Shown here in pieces: positions 1 to 10,080 of a stretch of 46,147 bases of DNA; the first letter of the stretch is position 1; each line of letters opens with the position of its first letter. The DNA is from Hirudo medicinalis (taxonomy: Eukaryota > Annelida > Clitellata > Hirudinida > Hirudinidae). Under the pieces are notes generated by a model that did no database searches, was not told the DNA's origin, and saw nothing but the letters and a program-made list of their open reading frames with translations. Where the stretch lies: assembly GCA_011800805.1 (NCBI GenBank), contig MPNW01000440.1, forward strand, positions 1 through 46,147. Direction: 5' to 3'. The position numbers and the translations under genes are program-made.

Positions 1-118
1 ATGACGATGGTGCTGGTAACAATCATAATAATACCAATAATAATGTTGACAACAATAATAATAATAACAACAACAATAATAATAATACTAACAATAATAA
101 TAATTTATTACAACCGTA
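1..118. repeat. (AAT)n/(AAC)n microsatellite, CLEC16A intron
   Basis: Imperfect AAT/AAC trinucleotide array just upstream of the first visible CLEC16A exon. The exon's acceptor is at 147-148. Confidence 0.85.
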
Positions 119-148
119 AACTATAATTCTTTGTTTACAACGTGGCAG

Positions 149-3100
149 GCCGATTACGTGTCCAACTCCTTCCTCATCCAGCACCTCATCAGGATCATGA
201 GCCTTGCTTGTCAGAACGGTCAGTACTTTGGCAATGGTAGTGATGATGATGATGATGGTAATGGTGATGGTAGTGATGATGATGGTGATGGTAATGGTAG
301 TGGTGGTGATGGCAATGGTAGTGGTGATGATGACGATGATAGTGGTGATGATGATGGTGATTGTAGTGGTAGTGATGATGATTGAAAAACAATAAATAAA
401 TTAATGTTGCACAAGACGTGATTGTCTGATTGTATTTTAATCGACCAAGAATGAAATTCCAAAAATATTTTCGATTATTTGTGGATTTATTTTTTATCGA
501 TCGACTAATAATAAATTATAAAGATAATAATTATAAATAATAGGTATTAATCATAATAATAATAATACAAATAACAATCTCTTCACAATAAAATGGTAAT
601 CATTTAATTAATTAATTCATCATCACCATCATCATCATCATCACCACCACCATCATCATCATCATCACCAACATCATCACCACCACCATCATCATAGGGA
701 GCAAGGTTCGACTGGCAACCCTCGAGATGTCTGTGTTGTTGCTGAAGTCAGCCACCTGCAGGGAGGGTCGGTGCGTCCTCGAGGACGGGTACCTGGCAGC
801 CATCGAGGGGGTCAAGGAGGAAGCAACACTGCTGCTCAGGAGCTTCTACAAGGTATGGCAAAAGGTACTGAGGCTGCTCTTTAATTGATTTGATTGACTG
901 ATGGCTTGGTTGGTAGGTTCGTTGATTGATTCCTTGATCGATTGGTCGGTCGGTTCGTTCACTGATTGGTTGGTCGATTGAGTGATTGATTAGTTGAATG
1001 GTTGATTGACTGACTGATTGAATTTAGTAACAGTTGATTGAGTTGCTTATAAATGTTTTTTTACTAACGCTGTTATTTATTATTATTTGCTATATTAACT
1101 GTCAAATTAATTACTCGTGGAGATGCCGTTGCCAACATTGTCGATTACAATGATGCAATGCAATGAAGAAGCTACAACAACATTTCTAAAAATAAAACTG
1201 CCTTAGTCATCATTTGAAATCAACGTCTGCCACCTGTTGCCCGTCCATTCGAAGTCATGCATCACTCGCTCGGAGGTTGCCATGGTTATGCAGATGTGCA
1301 AGTGATTCACTCGTTATCATGCTCGTGTGAAAATAATCCACTCACTATTTCGAGCACACATGCAAAGTATTCAGTCATTATGTTGGATGTAAAGGTGATA
1401 GGGATGTCTAAGGCATGGGTTTTTCTTTACTTTTCATTCGACAGAGCGAAGAGATATTCCTCGACATGTTCGAAGATGAACACAGGGAACTGAAGGTGAT
1501 CATCATCATTATCATCATCATCATCATCAGCATCATCATCATCGTCATCGTCATCACCACCATAACCAGCTCCATCATCATCGCTAGCATTGTCATATTA
1601 TTATCATCTTCATCATCTTGATAAACTGATAGTCATTGACATCATAATGACACAATGATAACCAATAATAAACTTTCAATGATGTAATTAAACATAATTA
1701 ACCACTTAGTTTAGCAGTCGACTTAATCAGTTAGTAAATTCGTACTTTGTGACCTAAGCCCGGCACTAACCCTAATCCTGCGTGCTATGTATTTTTCTGC
1801 CACTCTAAATAAATTTTAAAATTATTTAAAAGTTAATTACATAATTAATCACCAAATGGAAACATTTTTACTATTGTTAATTAATAAATAATTAATGGAA
1901 TAATTAATAACTAATAACAACAATCAATTAATCAATTAATTTGCTGTTGATTAATAGATTACTATGGCTAATAATAAATAAATTAATTAACCAATAATAA
2001 ATTAATTAACCTTAGATGAGGCCGTTGAATGTGGAGCACCTCATGATGGACGCCTCCATTCTTCTTCCCCCGATCGGCACTCCGCTGACAGGCATCGACT
2101 TCTGCAAGAGACTTCCTTGCGGGGAGGTCGAAAGAGCCAGGAAGGTCATTTCGGGCTGCTGCCCACTTGAATTATTTTGCCGGTCGTACTTTCGTTGATG
2201 CGAGTCGACCCCCCAATGCATCAGAAAGAAATGATGCTTGAAATGATTGTCTTATAAGGGGGAGGTATAATGGTTTGGTGGCTTGAGGGTTTGAGTACTG
2301 ATAGTTGTACTTCATTTGTATAGCGCCAAATGCTTAGCATCAGAGGCCCTTCAAGTTTAACCATTTATATAGCGCTCCTTCCCAAGGGCGCTTGCGGCAG
2401 TGCAGGCTGGGTTTCGAACACGACACATTACGACTGTTGCCATTACCGCCGCATGCAGGACTGTAACTCATCCGGCTAACGTGCACCTAGGAATGCAAAT
2501 AGAGTTATGAGAGCAAATGTCCCAGCTGGTTCAACAATCTGCTAATTAATAATTATCAGCTGATAATTGATTAATTCTTTCACTTTCTTGAAGTTTTTTC
2601 CAATGGAATTCTGGCGTTTATTTATATTTACAGAAAAATGATCTTCAAATTATAATATTAATTTTTAATATTGTTCAGTTAAGTAATAACAAATATTATT
2701 AAATATTTTCATTATTCAATTTAACAATAATCATCATTTAATTAATTAATTAATTAAATTAAAGTCATTTAACCTAATGGGACTAAAATCAGTCCGTGAC
2801 ATTGGAGTCTCCATCTTGAATGATTCCAGGCCATCCGTTCGTTCTTCATTCTCAGGGACCTCTCCTGCACTCTCAGGCAGGAGGTGGAAAGTGACCTGCC
2901 CCTCACCAAGCAGTCAGAGTGTGTCAAGGTCAACGATGTCCTCGACCTCAGTGGGTGCCCTGTCATCATCATCATCGTAGTCATAGCGGTCATCATCATC
3001 ATCGTTGTCATAGCGGTCATCATCATCATCGTAGTCATAGCGGTCATCATCATCATCGTAGTCATAGCGGTCATCATCGTCATCAAAATCACCATCGTCC

Positions 3101-6100
3101 TAGTAGTCGTCATCATCGTCGACATCACAGCTGCTTTTCACATTTTCTTGTTACATTGCTTTGCTTCAACCTGCAACGCCTTTTCAAGCTTGCTTGTTCA
3201 TTAGATTAGTGACTCAATGAATGCTTTGTTGATGAGCTAACGAATTGATCGCATTAATCGATTACTCGATTAATTAATTAACAACGATCGAGTCGATCGA
3301 GCATTTAATCGATGGACTTTTGCTTTCCAGATAACAGCGACCTCATCGCTTGCACGATCCTTCACGCTGAAAAGTGAGAATGTTTCGGATGGCCCTGTTT
3401 GCTTTTTATTAGAATTAAAAATTCTGCCGATTAAGTTGGTAATTGATCGCTTAATTGATTCTGTCGCTAACTGATTGCATAATCAGTTTTGTTGCTAACT
3501 GATTGCATAATCAGTTTTGTTGCTAACTGATTGCTTAATTGATTTTGTTGCTAATAGAATGGTTAGTGAAGTGACTGGTGTTGCTAACCACTTGTACACA
3601 ACAATGTACAATGTTGCTCGATGAATTTCAAGGCTATTTTGTCGTCGATGACATTCACCTGATATTTGCTTTGTTGTTGTTTCACAGTGAAATTGAATGT
3701 GGCTGCAATGACAGACATTCAATGCTGACCATTTTATGCAAAACAGAATACATTCATTGTCTTCATTGTGGCCATTCACTTGCAATTTGTTATCATTATT
3801 ATCATCATTATCATTATCATCATCATCATCATCATTATTATTATTATTAATATTATTATTATTATTATTATCATCATTATCATTATCATCATCATCATTA
3901 TTATTAATATTATCATTATTATTATTATTAATATTATTATTAATATTATTATTATGTACTATTACGTAACTTATTATTAAATTGATTATTATAATTACAC
4001 ATCGATGCCGATGTTAATATTTCTTTCCATTCTTTTCCATAATTTCCAGCAAGAAAGAGAGAAGGTTCCTGGTGATCGACGTCCTCCAGCTGATCCTCGT
4101 CGAGCCCGAGTCCAAGAGGCTCGGTTGGGGGGTCGTCAAGTTCGTGGGGTTCCTACAGGTAGAATCACGTGATTGATGGGCAGCTATGATGACAACGACG
4201 ACGACGACGACGATGATGATGATGATAATGATGATGGCATTGATGATGATTATGTTTTTATGATGATCAGATCAAAGTGAAGAGGTTATGGGGATTTAGG
4301 AAGCAATGGTTTCATAAGCACTGATGACATTGATGAAAGTGACTATGATGATTGGTGATGATAACCTGATTCCAGGATACAGAGGTCATGGGTGACAAAG
4401 ACGATAGTAGGTGCCTACTGGTGACCATCCACAGACCATCATCATCATCATCATCATCGAACCCTCTCACTCGTCCCTTTCCCATCCTGTCTTCAAAGTT
4501 CATCTTCGACGACCACATCAGGTGCATGGCGGCCAGGTGCGTGACATGTGCATAAAATAATATCAATAAATTATGATAATTATTATTGCCGTCACTTATC
4601 TGTTACTATACGCTCATTCTTTGTATTGTTTCGTGAGCTGGTACACTTTTAGTGTCAGTAATGACCTGCTGGTTAATCAATTTGCATACCAGGCTGAGCA
4701 CGTCATAATCCTGTGCTAAATGTCTGACAGCCTTTAAAAATGTCTAATTCATTACTTCCCTCCCCCCAATCCATCCATCCATCTATTTCCCAAATAGACA
4801 GCGCCTCACCAAGGGCAGACTCAAGGCCCGCCAGAGGAAGATGCAGATGATTGCCAGGATGCTCGACATGCCCAGTCACCTGGTGGACTCCATATACGTC
4901 GGACCGACCGGGTCGGACGTCGGGGGCAGGATCGGAAGGGAGCCCACCTTCAGGCCCTTGTCCGCTTCCTTCGTACCCGGGCAAGCCCAGAGGAGGAGGG
5001 CCGTCATCAGCCGGGAAGGTGAAAGTATGTTGGGGAAGTTTGTTGACTTTGTCCTGGGAAAATGATGACCTGATGTCCCAGGTGTTTTGTTGTTCAATAA
5101 ATGTGTTGTACATTGTTCGACCCTGTCATTTTGCGAATTCTTGTGGTTTTCATAAGCTTTTGTCTGCCTCTTACAAGATGATCTCTGAGCTGTTATGGAT
5201 ACTGATGTCAATTTGTTTAAAGACGAAGTTTATTGCCTTAAAAATTTAAACCACAACAAAGTATCTTTGCTATTCATACAAACATTCCTGCAAATCATAA
5301 TTTAAAAAAACAAAACAGTCACTATTATCGCCATCATCAGATTCAGGTCTAATTTCATCCGCCATATTGACGATGTGCATCACACCCATCACCATTTCAA
5401 AAACATCACCAGACAGGATCCAGCAGTCCTTAAAGAGGAATGCAATCCAAATGTCTGACCTCGACATCTCTGGTCAACAGCCCAAGGACTTGACTGGTTC
5501 TTCAAACTGCAACTCATCTCGTTGTTCATCCTCTTCGATCAAGCAGTCCATCTTTGCCTCGGTCGACCAAGTTCCTGCATTCACCATGGTGGCCACAGAG
5601 CAAGAGCACGAGAAGAGGTCGAGGAAATTGAGGGCCAAACTGACCGAGAGCATCGCCCGTCACCAGGGCATGAGGTCTTCTTCGTTCACCCCCGACACGA
5701 CCGTCACCCCGAACTCTTCTCCGACCTCAGAGGTCAAGAAGAAGATGTTCCTTTCAATGGCAAAGGAGGCCAAGCAGAGGCAGCAGTGCAGCAGGTTACC
5801 GAAGTCCTCCGACACTCCCGAAAACGTCACAGAACTTGAACTGACTGCGATCAACCGACCGGAGCCCTCGGCGCCCGAGGATTCTCCCCGATCCAGATGC
5901 GAGACTTCGTCGAGTGTCCACTCCTCGTCTTCGGGCACTCAGTTTCTGCTCAGGTCGGTGGTGGGTGACCTTAACAGCAAGATGGATTCCAAGTTGGAGA
6001 GAAGTTGCAGCCCGAGGATCGTTGCCAGACTCCGCAGTCGGGCCAGCTCTGAGTCCAGTGGGAATAACGCGGACGGCAAAGGTCACGACCCGACCGAGGA

Positions 6101-6254
6101 AAGGAGGTTTTCCGGGTCGCTCTTGTCGAAGAATGTGTTCACCTCGCTCCTTAGTCCCCTGGTTCAAAGATCATCAAGGGAAGGTCAACCAAGTAGGGGT
6201 GAAAGCCCTGCACCGGCTGGCCGCAATGCACCGAGTTCAACAGTTGATAAATGA
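149..6254 (+). CDS. CLEC16A: CLEC16A / ema orthologue, C-terminal half (10 exons, 5' partial)
   Basis: Exons by homology, splice sites and phase: 149-218, 698-852, 1445-1495, 2016-2144, 2830-2950, 3331-3373, 4050-4158, 4376-4536, 4798-5024, 5341-6254 (TGA). Together they total 1980 nt, 659 codons plus stop, with no phase conflict. Diagnostic matches to animal CLEC16A in order: LIRIM, KVRLATLEM, EIFLDMFEDEHRELK, NVEHLMMDASILLPP, GTPLTGIDF, KRLPCGEVE, RRFLVID, LGWGVVKFVGFLQ, FIFDDHIRCMAA, QRLTKGRLKARQRKMQ, IKQSIFASVDQVPAF. Family knowledge: CLEC16A/Drosophila ema is an endosomal membrane-associated protein needed for endosome maturation, autophagy and mitophagy; despite the name it has no lectin fold. 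The last 300 residues are Ser-rich and poorly conserved. Uncertain points: exon 9 could end at 5018, and the last exon could start at 5413; both alternatives keep phase. No clear AATAAA was seen just after the stop. The 5' half is outside the window. Confidence 0.93.
236..384. repeat. (GAT/GGT)n array at the 5' end of a CLEC16A intron
   Basis: Degenerate GAT/GGT trinucleotide array starting 17 nt after the donor at 219. It stays open in the exon frame to a stop at 383-385. Confidence 0.85.
619..695. repeat. (CAT/CAC)n array running into a splice acceptor
   Basis: CAT/CAC array whose last units run directly into the acceptor dinucleotide at 696-697, so the repeat stands where a polypyrimidine tract would be. 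Confidence 0.85.
885..1030. repeat. ATTG/GTTG tetranucleotide-like repeat in CLEC16A intron
   Basis: Degenerate run of TTGATTGATTGG / GGTTGGTCG-type units. No coding signal. The rest of this intron, up to the exon at 1445, shows nothing I recognise. Confidence 0.7.
1497..1619. repeat. (ATC)n array starting at a CLEC16A splice donor
   Basis: ATC array starting within about 3 nt of the donor at 1496. In the exon frame it reads as a long Ile-rich stretch before a stop. Confidence 0.85.
2307..2490 (+). mobile_element. SINE-like dispersed repeat, copy A (ATTTATATAGCGC family)
   Basis: Contains two TATAGCGC-type blocks, the TCAGAGGC block, GCAGTGCAGGCTGGGTTTCGAA and TGCCATTACCGCCG. The same ordered blocks occur in reverse complement at about 24540-24711, so this is a dispersed element. 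It sits in the CLEC16A intron 2145-2829. Non-coding; the boundaries come from comparing the two copies. Confidence 0.75.
2963..3120. repeat. 27-bp minisatellite at the start of a CLEC16A intron
   Basis: About four copies of a 27-bp unit (four ATC-type triplets, then CGTAGTCATAGCGGT), starting about 12 nt after the donor at 2951. One copy has CGTTGT in place of CGTAGT. Because 27 is divisible by three, the array is open in several frames; in the exon frame it reads as Ile/Val-rich 9-residue repeats. Confidence 0.88.
3440..3557. repeat. 28-bp tandem repeat in CLEC16A intron
   Basis: GCTAACTGATTGC recurs at 3466, 3494 and 3522, with a partial GCTAA at 3550: an exact 28-bp period. Units share the ATCAGTTTTGTT segment, and the last is diverged. 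Confidence 0.85.
3790..3957. repeat. (ATT/ATC)n microsatellite in CLEC16A intron
   Basis: Long imperfect ATT/ATC array. Open frames across it are low-complexity Ile, Leu or Ser runs, not genes. Confidence 0.9.
4193..4262. repeat. (GAC/GAT)n array near a CLEC16A donor
   Basis: GAC then GAT trinucleotide array beginning about 34 nt after the donor at 4159. An in-frame stop follows this donor quickly, so read-through here is short. Confidence 0.85.
4439..4462 (+). repeat. Coding (TCA)n run giving poly-Ser in CLEC16A exon 8
   Basis: The ATC-type trinucleotide repeat that fills nearby introns also occurs inside exon 8, where the reading frame gives seven consecutive serines between VTIHRP and NPLTRPFPIL. 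In human CLEC16A the same place holds a shorter Ser/Pro/His stretch (my recollection of the family), so this looks like an in-frame microsatellite expansion in a tolerant loop. Confidence 0.85.
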
Positions 6255-7433
6255 ACAAATCGATTAATTGATTAGTACAACTATTAATAATATACTTTTA
6301 ATGAAGTGATTAATTTGTTTAATTCGTAAGGTTGACTATTGTTGTCGCATTTGCGACACTCGAATGGACCAAAGAGGGTTTCGACTCCTGCGTTCGATTG
6401 CCGTCGACATTTTCGCCCTCAATGACTCGACTGCATGTCCTTGAACTCCATCGCTTTCCGATCTCGACCTAGATTTTGGACATTCCCTCAAGGGAAGAAC
6501 TCCAAGGCTGCCCATGGGGAGCCTCATTCTCCTTGGATTTAAAAAAAAAACTATCAGGAGATGCGATGATTAGGACAAATAGTCATTGACAAGATTTTAA
6601 ATCTTTATAGGATCAGCTTATTGGTTCAAATGGACCTAATATTTATCCGCTGTAATTGGAAAAGATTCTGGACTGCTCAGAAGATAGTTCTGATCGCGGA
6701 ATGAATCCAATGTACATGCAGCTAGTCGTCTGCTTTCTCAACGTTTGCGCGCGGTTGAACCTGGGTTGTTATTCGATTTGTTGCTCTGTCCTTAGTGATT
6801 TGTTGGTTGAAGTTGAGTATTTAATGGGGTCATATAGAATTTAATAATATTAATAATAATAATATTTAATAATGTCCTGTTATTTTAAATTATTAATCAA
6901 GTAATTAAAGTGAACAGGTTATTATTATTATTATTGTTGCTATTATTATTATTGTTATTATCATTATTAATTATCGTTAAGAATTCGACTAATGTTTACG
7001 AATCGCATTTTCAACTGTTTCAATCACATTTAAAAGCATTTATAAAGGCATTTCCAACAAGTCTTGGTTATTTTCGCTGCAAATTGTTGTCGCGAAAAAA
7101 AATCTTTAAAGAAATGATGTGATCGTCTTCAACTAAATGCTGATGTAACATCCTAACCATCAGCTAACCGTTAACTGATTGTAACTTCAAACCAAGTTAA
7201 AATTTCGTCGGGATAATTTTGTATATATATATAAAAAATATAATAATTTAATTATAATATTATATATAATTATAAAAATTATAATTATTTTTATATAAAT
7301 GTAATATAATTTATTTATCTGTAAGACTAAAAACTCTTGAATTACATGATTTATTGCTAAAAATTCTCTCGACGGCAATTTAAAAACCTCGGATTGGAAT
7401 CGCTGTTAATTCTTGGCGCTAGCACAAAGTTAT

Positions 7434-7520
7434 TGTTGTTATTGTTCTTGTTGCCATTGTTGTTGTTGTTGTTGCTGTTGCTGTTGTTGTTGTTGCTGTT
7501 GTTGTTGTTCTTGTTGTCAC
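7434..7520. repeat. (TTG)n microsatellite
   Basis: TTG array with CTG, TTC and TTA interruptions. Confidence 0.85.
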
Positions 7521-7714
7521 AAACCAATTAAGATTCGGTCTTTGCTGTCGATCCGATAAAGGGGGCGTATTCGAATTGGGACTTTAAACTTCTGGCCGAG
7601 TGACGTCACTGCTGCAGCTGGTCTCGTGACCTGCTCAGTTTAAGTAGATAGGCTGTTTCGATTTTGCTTCGAACAGTCCTTATCGATGTGGAATCCTACT
7701 CACATACAACTAAC

Positions 7715-7990
7715 AGGTGATGTGCTGATGGATGAACAGGTAGATGGATGATTGAATGCTCAGGTGCGACTCAATGAAAAGGTGGATGAGTGGCTGGGAT
7801 AGTCAGGTGGACGAACGATTAGATGGATGGATGGATGGATGGATAGACATTGGACAAGCAGATGGAAAGATGAATGAGTTTACAAATTGTGGATGGTTGG
7901 ATGAATAAGTGGATAAAAGGATAAAGAGATGAAAGTATGGATGGATGGATGGATGGAGAGGCGAGTAAACAAAGTGATTGAGTAGTTCAG
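7715..7990. repeat. (GGAT)n-type degenerate repeat
   Basis: Clusters of GGATGGATGGAT at 7822-7844 and 7938-7957 within a longer stretch of related GATGGA/TGGATGA words. Confidence 0.8.
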
Positions 7991-8041
7991 ATGGGCAGAT
8001 TGGTTGACTGATTGAAAGAGGTTTTTGTTTACATTTTGCAG

Positions 8042-8080
8042 TCGGTGGCTGCAAAGATCTCGTCAAGAAAGGAAAGTCAG
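8042..8080 (+). other. Orphan 39-nt exon-like island
   Basis: 39 nt (13 triplets) bounded by a T-rich tract ending in TTTTGCAG and by a consensus donor CAG|GTGAGT. All three frames are open. I cannot attach it to a protein; it lies between CLEC16A and KCNH. Could be a microexon of an unrecognised transcript or chance. Confidence 0.25.
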
Positions 8081-8799
8081 GTGAGTTCCAATAATAATAA
8101 TTATTACTATTATTATCAGTATTATTAATACATTTTAGTAATCTTGTTATTACTTATCATTATCAACATCATCACCATCATTACTATTCATTGCAATACA
8201 ACCTGTTGTTATTCTCTTAATCTCGGCAGTTACAAAGCAATTCAACCGATGTAGCTATTCGTAATACCTGTTAATACCTGTATTAGCACCAATGGTCATC
8301 ATGGTTTTTTCATTTGTTTTCTTTTTTTTTACTGACTTTAAGTTAAACGTTAAGTGAAGTTCTAATCCATTTCCATAATCCTTTCCTTGCGCACACCTTA
8401 TTTGCTGTCGACGATTCACCAGTTATTATTATTATTATTATTATTATTATTTGCAATTATTTTATGTATTAGTTATAGAAACTCTTGCGAGAGGATAGGA
8501 ATTGAGTTCTCAAAGAAGCCGCACCAAAATTAAAATTATTGTGTGCATTAACGAGATTAATGACTGATTCATGACTTATCAGTCAATAATGATTCTGAGT
8601 TTGATTAGAGTGGCATATGTTCAAACAGAACTTTTCAACAACAACAACAACAACAATAATAATAATAATGTTGATTGTGCTGTGGTTTGCGCATTATGTC
8701 CAGGGGTTCTCTCAGGCCCAGAAGGAAACTTTAAATATTGGTCGAGGTTCTTGACCCCCGATCATGTTTGTTCGTTTGTTTGGCTGAGAAAATAAAGGC

Positions 8800-9140
8800 G
8801 TCACATGCATAACATCAGAGTGCCTTGTGCTTTGTTGTGCTGGTTTCTTGTTGGCATTTTGAAGAGATGAGTCTTCAGGTGACATTTGAAGGGCTCCATG
8901 GATGGTTGAGATCTTACGAGCCTCATAATACTTATGGTATTGTGTTCCAGACAGCAGGGGAGCCATACGAGAAGCCTCTGCTGACCGAGGGATGACTTGT
9001 TGATTGGTCGGCATAATGGAATGATGGAAGATGAACGAAGACCGGACGAATGGCGGCAGAAAACGAGGCAACGGAGATAGGGCGGATTGGATGTCGTGAG
9101 AGTTTGATAAGTCATGAGATGGTCTGAGAATTGACAAGCA
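8800..9140. mobile_element. Dispersed repeat with GATGAGTCTTCA core, copy 1
   Basis: Shares ordered blocks with 40117-40375: the TCAGAG-type start, TTGAAGAGATGAGTCTTCA (TTGAACAGATGAGTCTTCA in the other copy), GTTCCAGAC.GCAGG and GA.GATGAACGAAG. Two diverged copies of one family, each next to an AAC/AAT microsatellite. Open frames on the - strand here are parts of the repeat, not genes. Confidence 0.65.
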
Positions 9141-9170
9141 AAAGCCAACTCAAAGGCAACGACTTTTTGT

Positions 9171-9278
9171 CAGTTCTACAGATTTTCAGGGTCATGATGT
9201 ATGGTTAGGATTAGGGATGGATTTAGGTACCAAAAGACGTTGCCAAAAGTTTTTTTTTTTGCCCGTCACTTGGCCAAC
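9171..9278 (+). mobile_element. Dispersed repeat with TTAGG-like core, copy 1
   Basis: Begins CAGTTCTACAGATTTTCA, contains GGTTAGGATTAGGGATGG and TTAGGTACCAAAA, and ends with a poly-T run and GTCACTTGGCC. The same ordered blocks recur at 17541-17654, same orientation. Confidence 0.75.
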
Positions 9279-10080
9279 AATTTGTTGTGAGGGCGATTTT
9301 GAAGACGATTCGATCATGGATCCGGTGCTATCGCTTTAGGCAGTCAGAGCTGCTACGGCTAGGATCGAGAAAGCAACGGAAAAATCCACGAACGACATAA
9401 ATTCGTATTATTACGAAATTAAAACTTACTAGTCAAACAAATTGCAATGTTCAGCCAATTTTGTTTAACAATTGGCAAAAAATCAAACAAGTCTAAGCAG
9501 AGAAACTCGTCCGCAACAGAACCGACAAAAACCGATTCATGTCGCATCATCGCCTGCAAGCCATTTATCGATCTTCTGAATGGGCTTCATGTAGGGAACC
9601 TTGATTTTTTTTTTCTTCGGAGACTTTCGGGCGAAAATACGAACGCATTCCATTTTTATTTATCTTCCGACTGTCTCGTCAAGAAATTATTATCGGCGTT
9701 TTATTTCAAAACCGACAACGTTCGTTCGGACGAAGGAAGTAAAAAGGAAAACGTTTTCCACCAAATGTAACTCGGGAGAAATATCTCGTCCGTTATCCGC
9801 TCGGGATGAAAATGGCCGACGGGGGAGAGTAATTCATGCTCGGAGTCTGAATTTTTGCATTTTTTATTGTCAATGTTTAGGGCCACGACAAATGGGCTCA
9901 CAAATACAGGGGTAAACATTAACGATCGAGTAAAGGAACAAGTCGGTAGACGAACTCACATCTGGGTCAAAGTTATAAGACTTATAATAAAATGTCATAA
10001 ATTAATTTATAAAAATGTTTTCCATTTCCCGATAAAAATTTACCTGCCACTCGTCTGCCATTTTGAATCTGAATACGAAC
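9279..10080. other. No gene recognised
   Basis: Non-repetitive AT-rich sequence with short open frames lacking family motifs. It lies directly 3' of the last KCNH exon found, where a pore-loop exon would be expected on the - strand; none was seen. Confidence 0.5.

Larger units (their letters stand above)
6255..8041. other. Intergenic, AT-rich and simple repeats
   Basis: No recognisable gene after the CLEC16A stop. Holds ATT arrays (about 6918-6970), very AT-rich sequence (7216-7320), a (TTG)n array (7434-7520) and degenerate GGAT/GATG repeats (about 7715-7990). KCNH pore or CNBD exons were sought here on the - strand and not found. Confidence 0.7.

Noticed and set aside
4703..5211. Long open frames antisense to CLEC16A exon 9
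   Set aside because: GC-rich coding shadow of the real exon on the + strand.
8712..9148. Two long open frames on the - strand
   Set aside because: They lie inside a dispersed repeat shared with 40117-40375.
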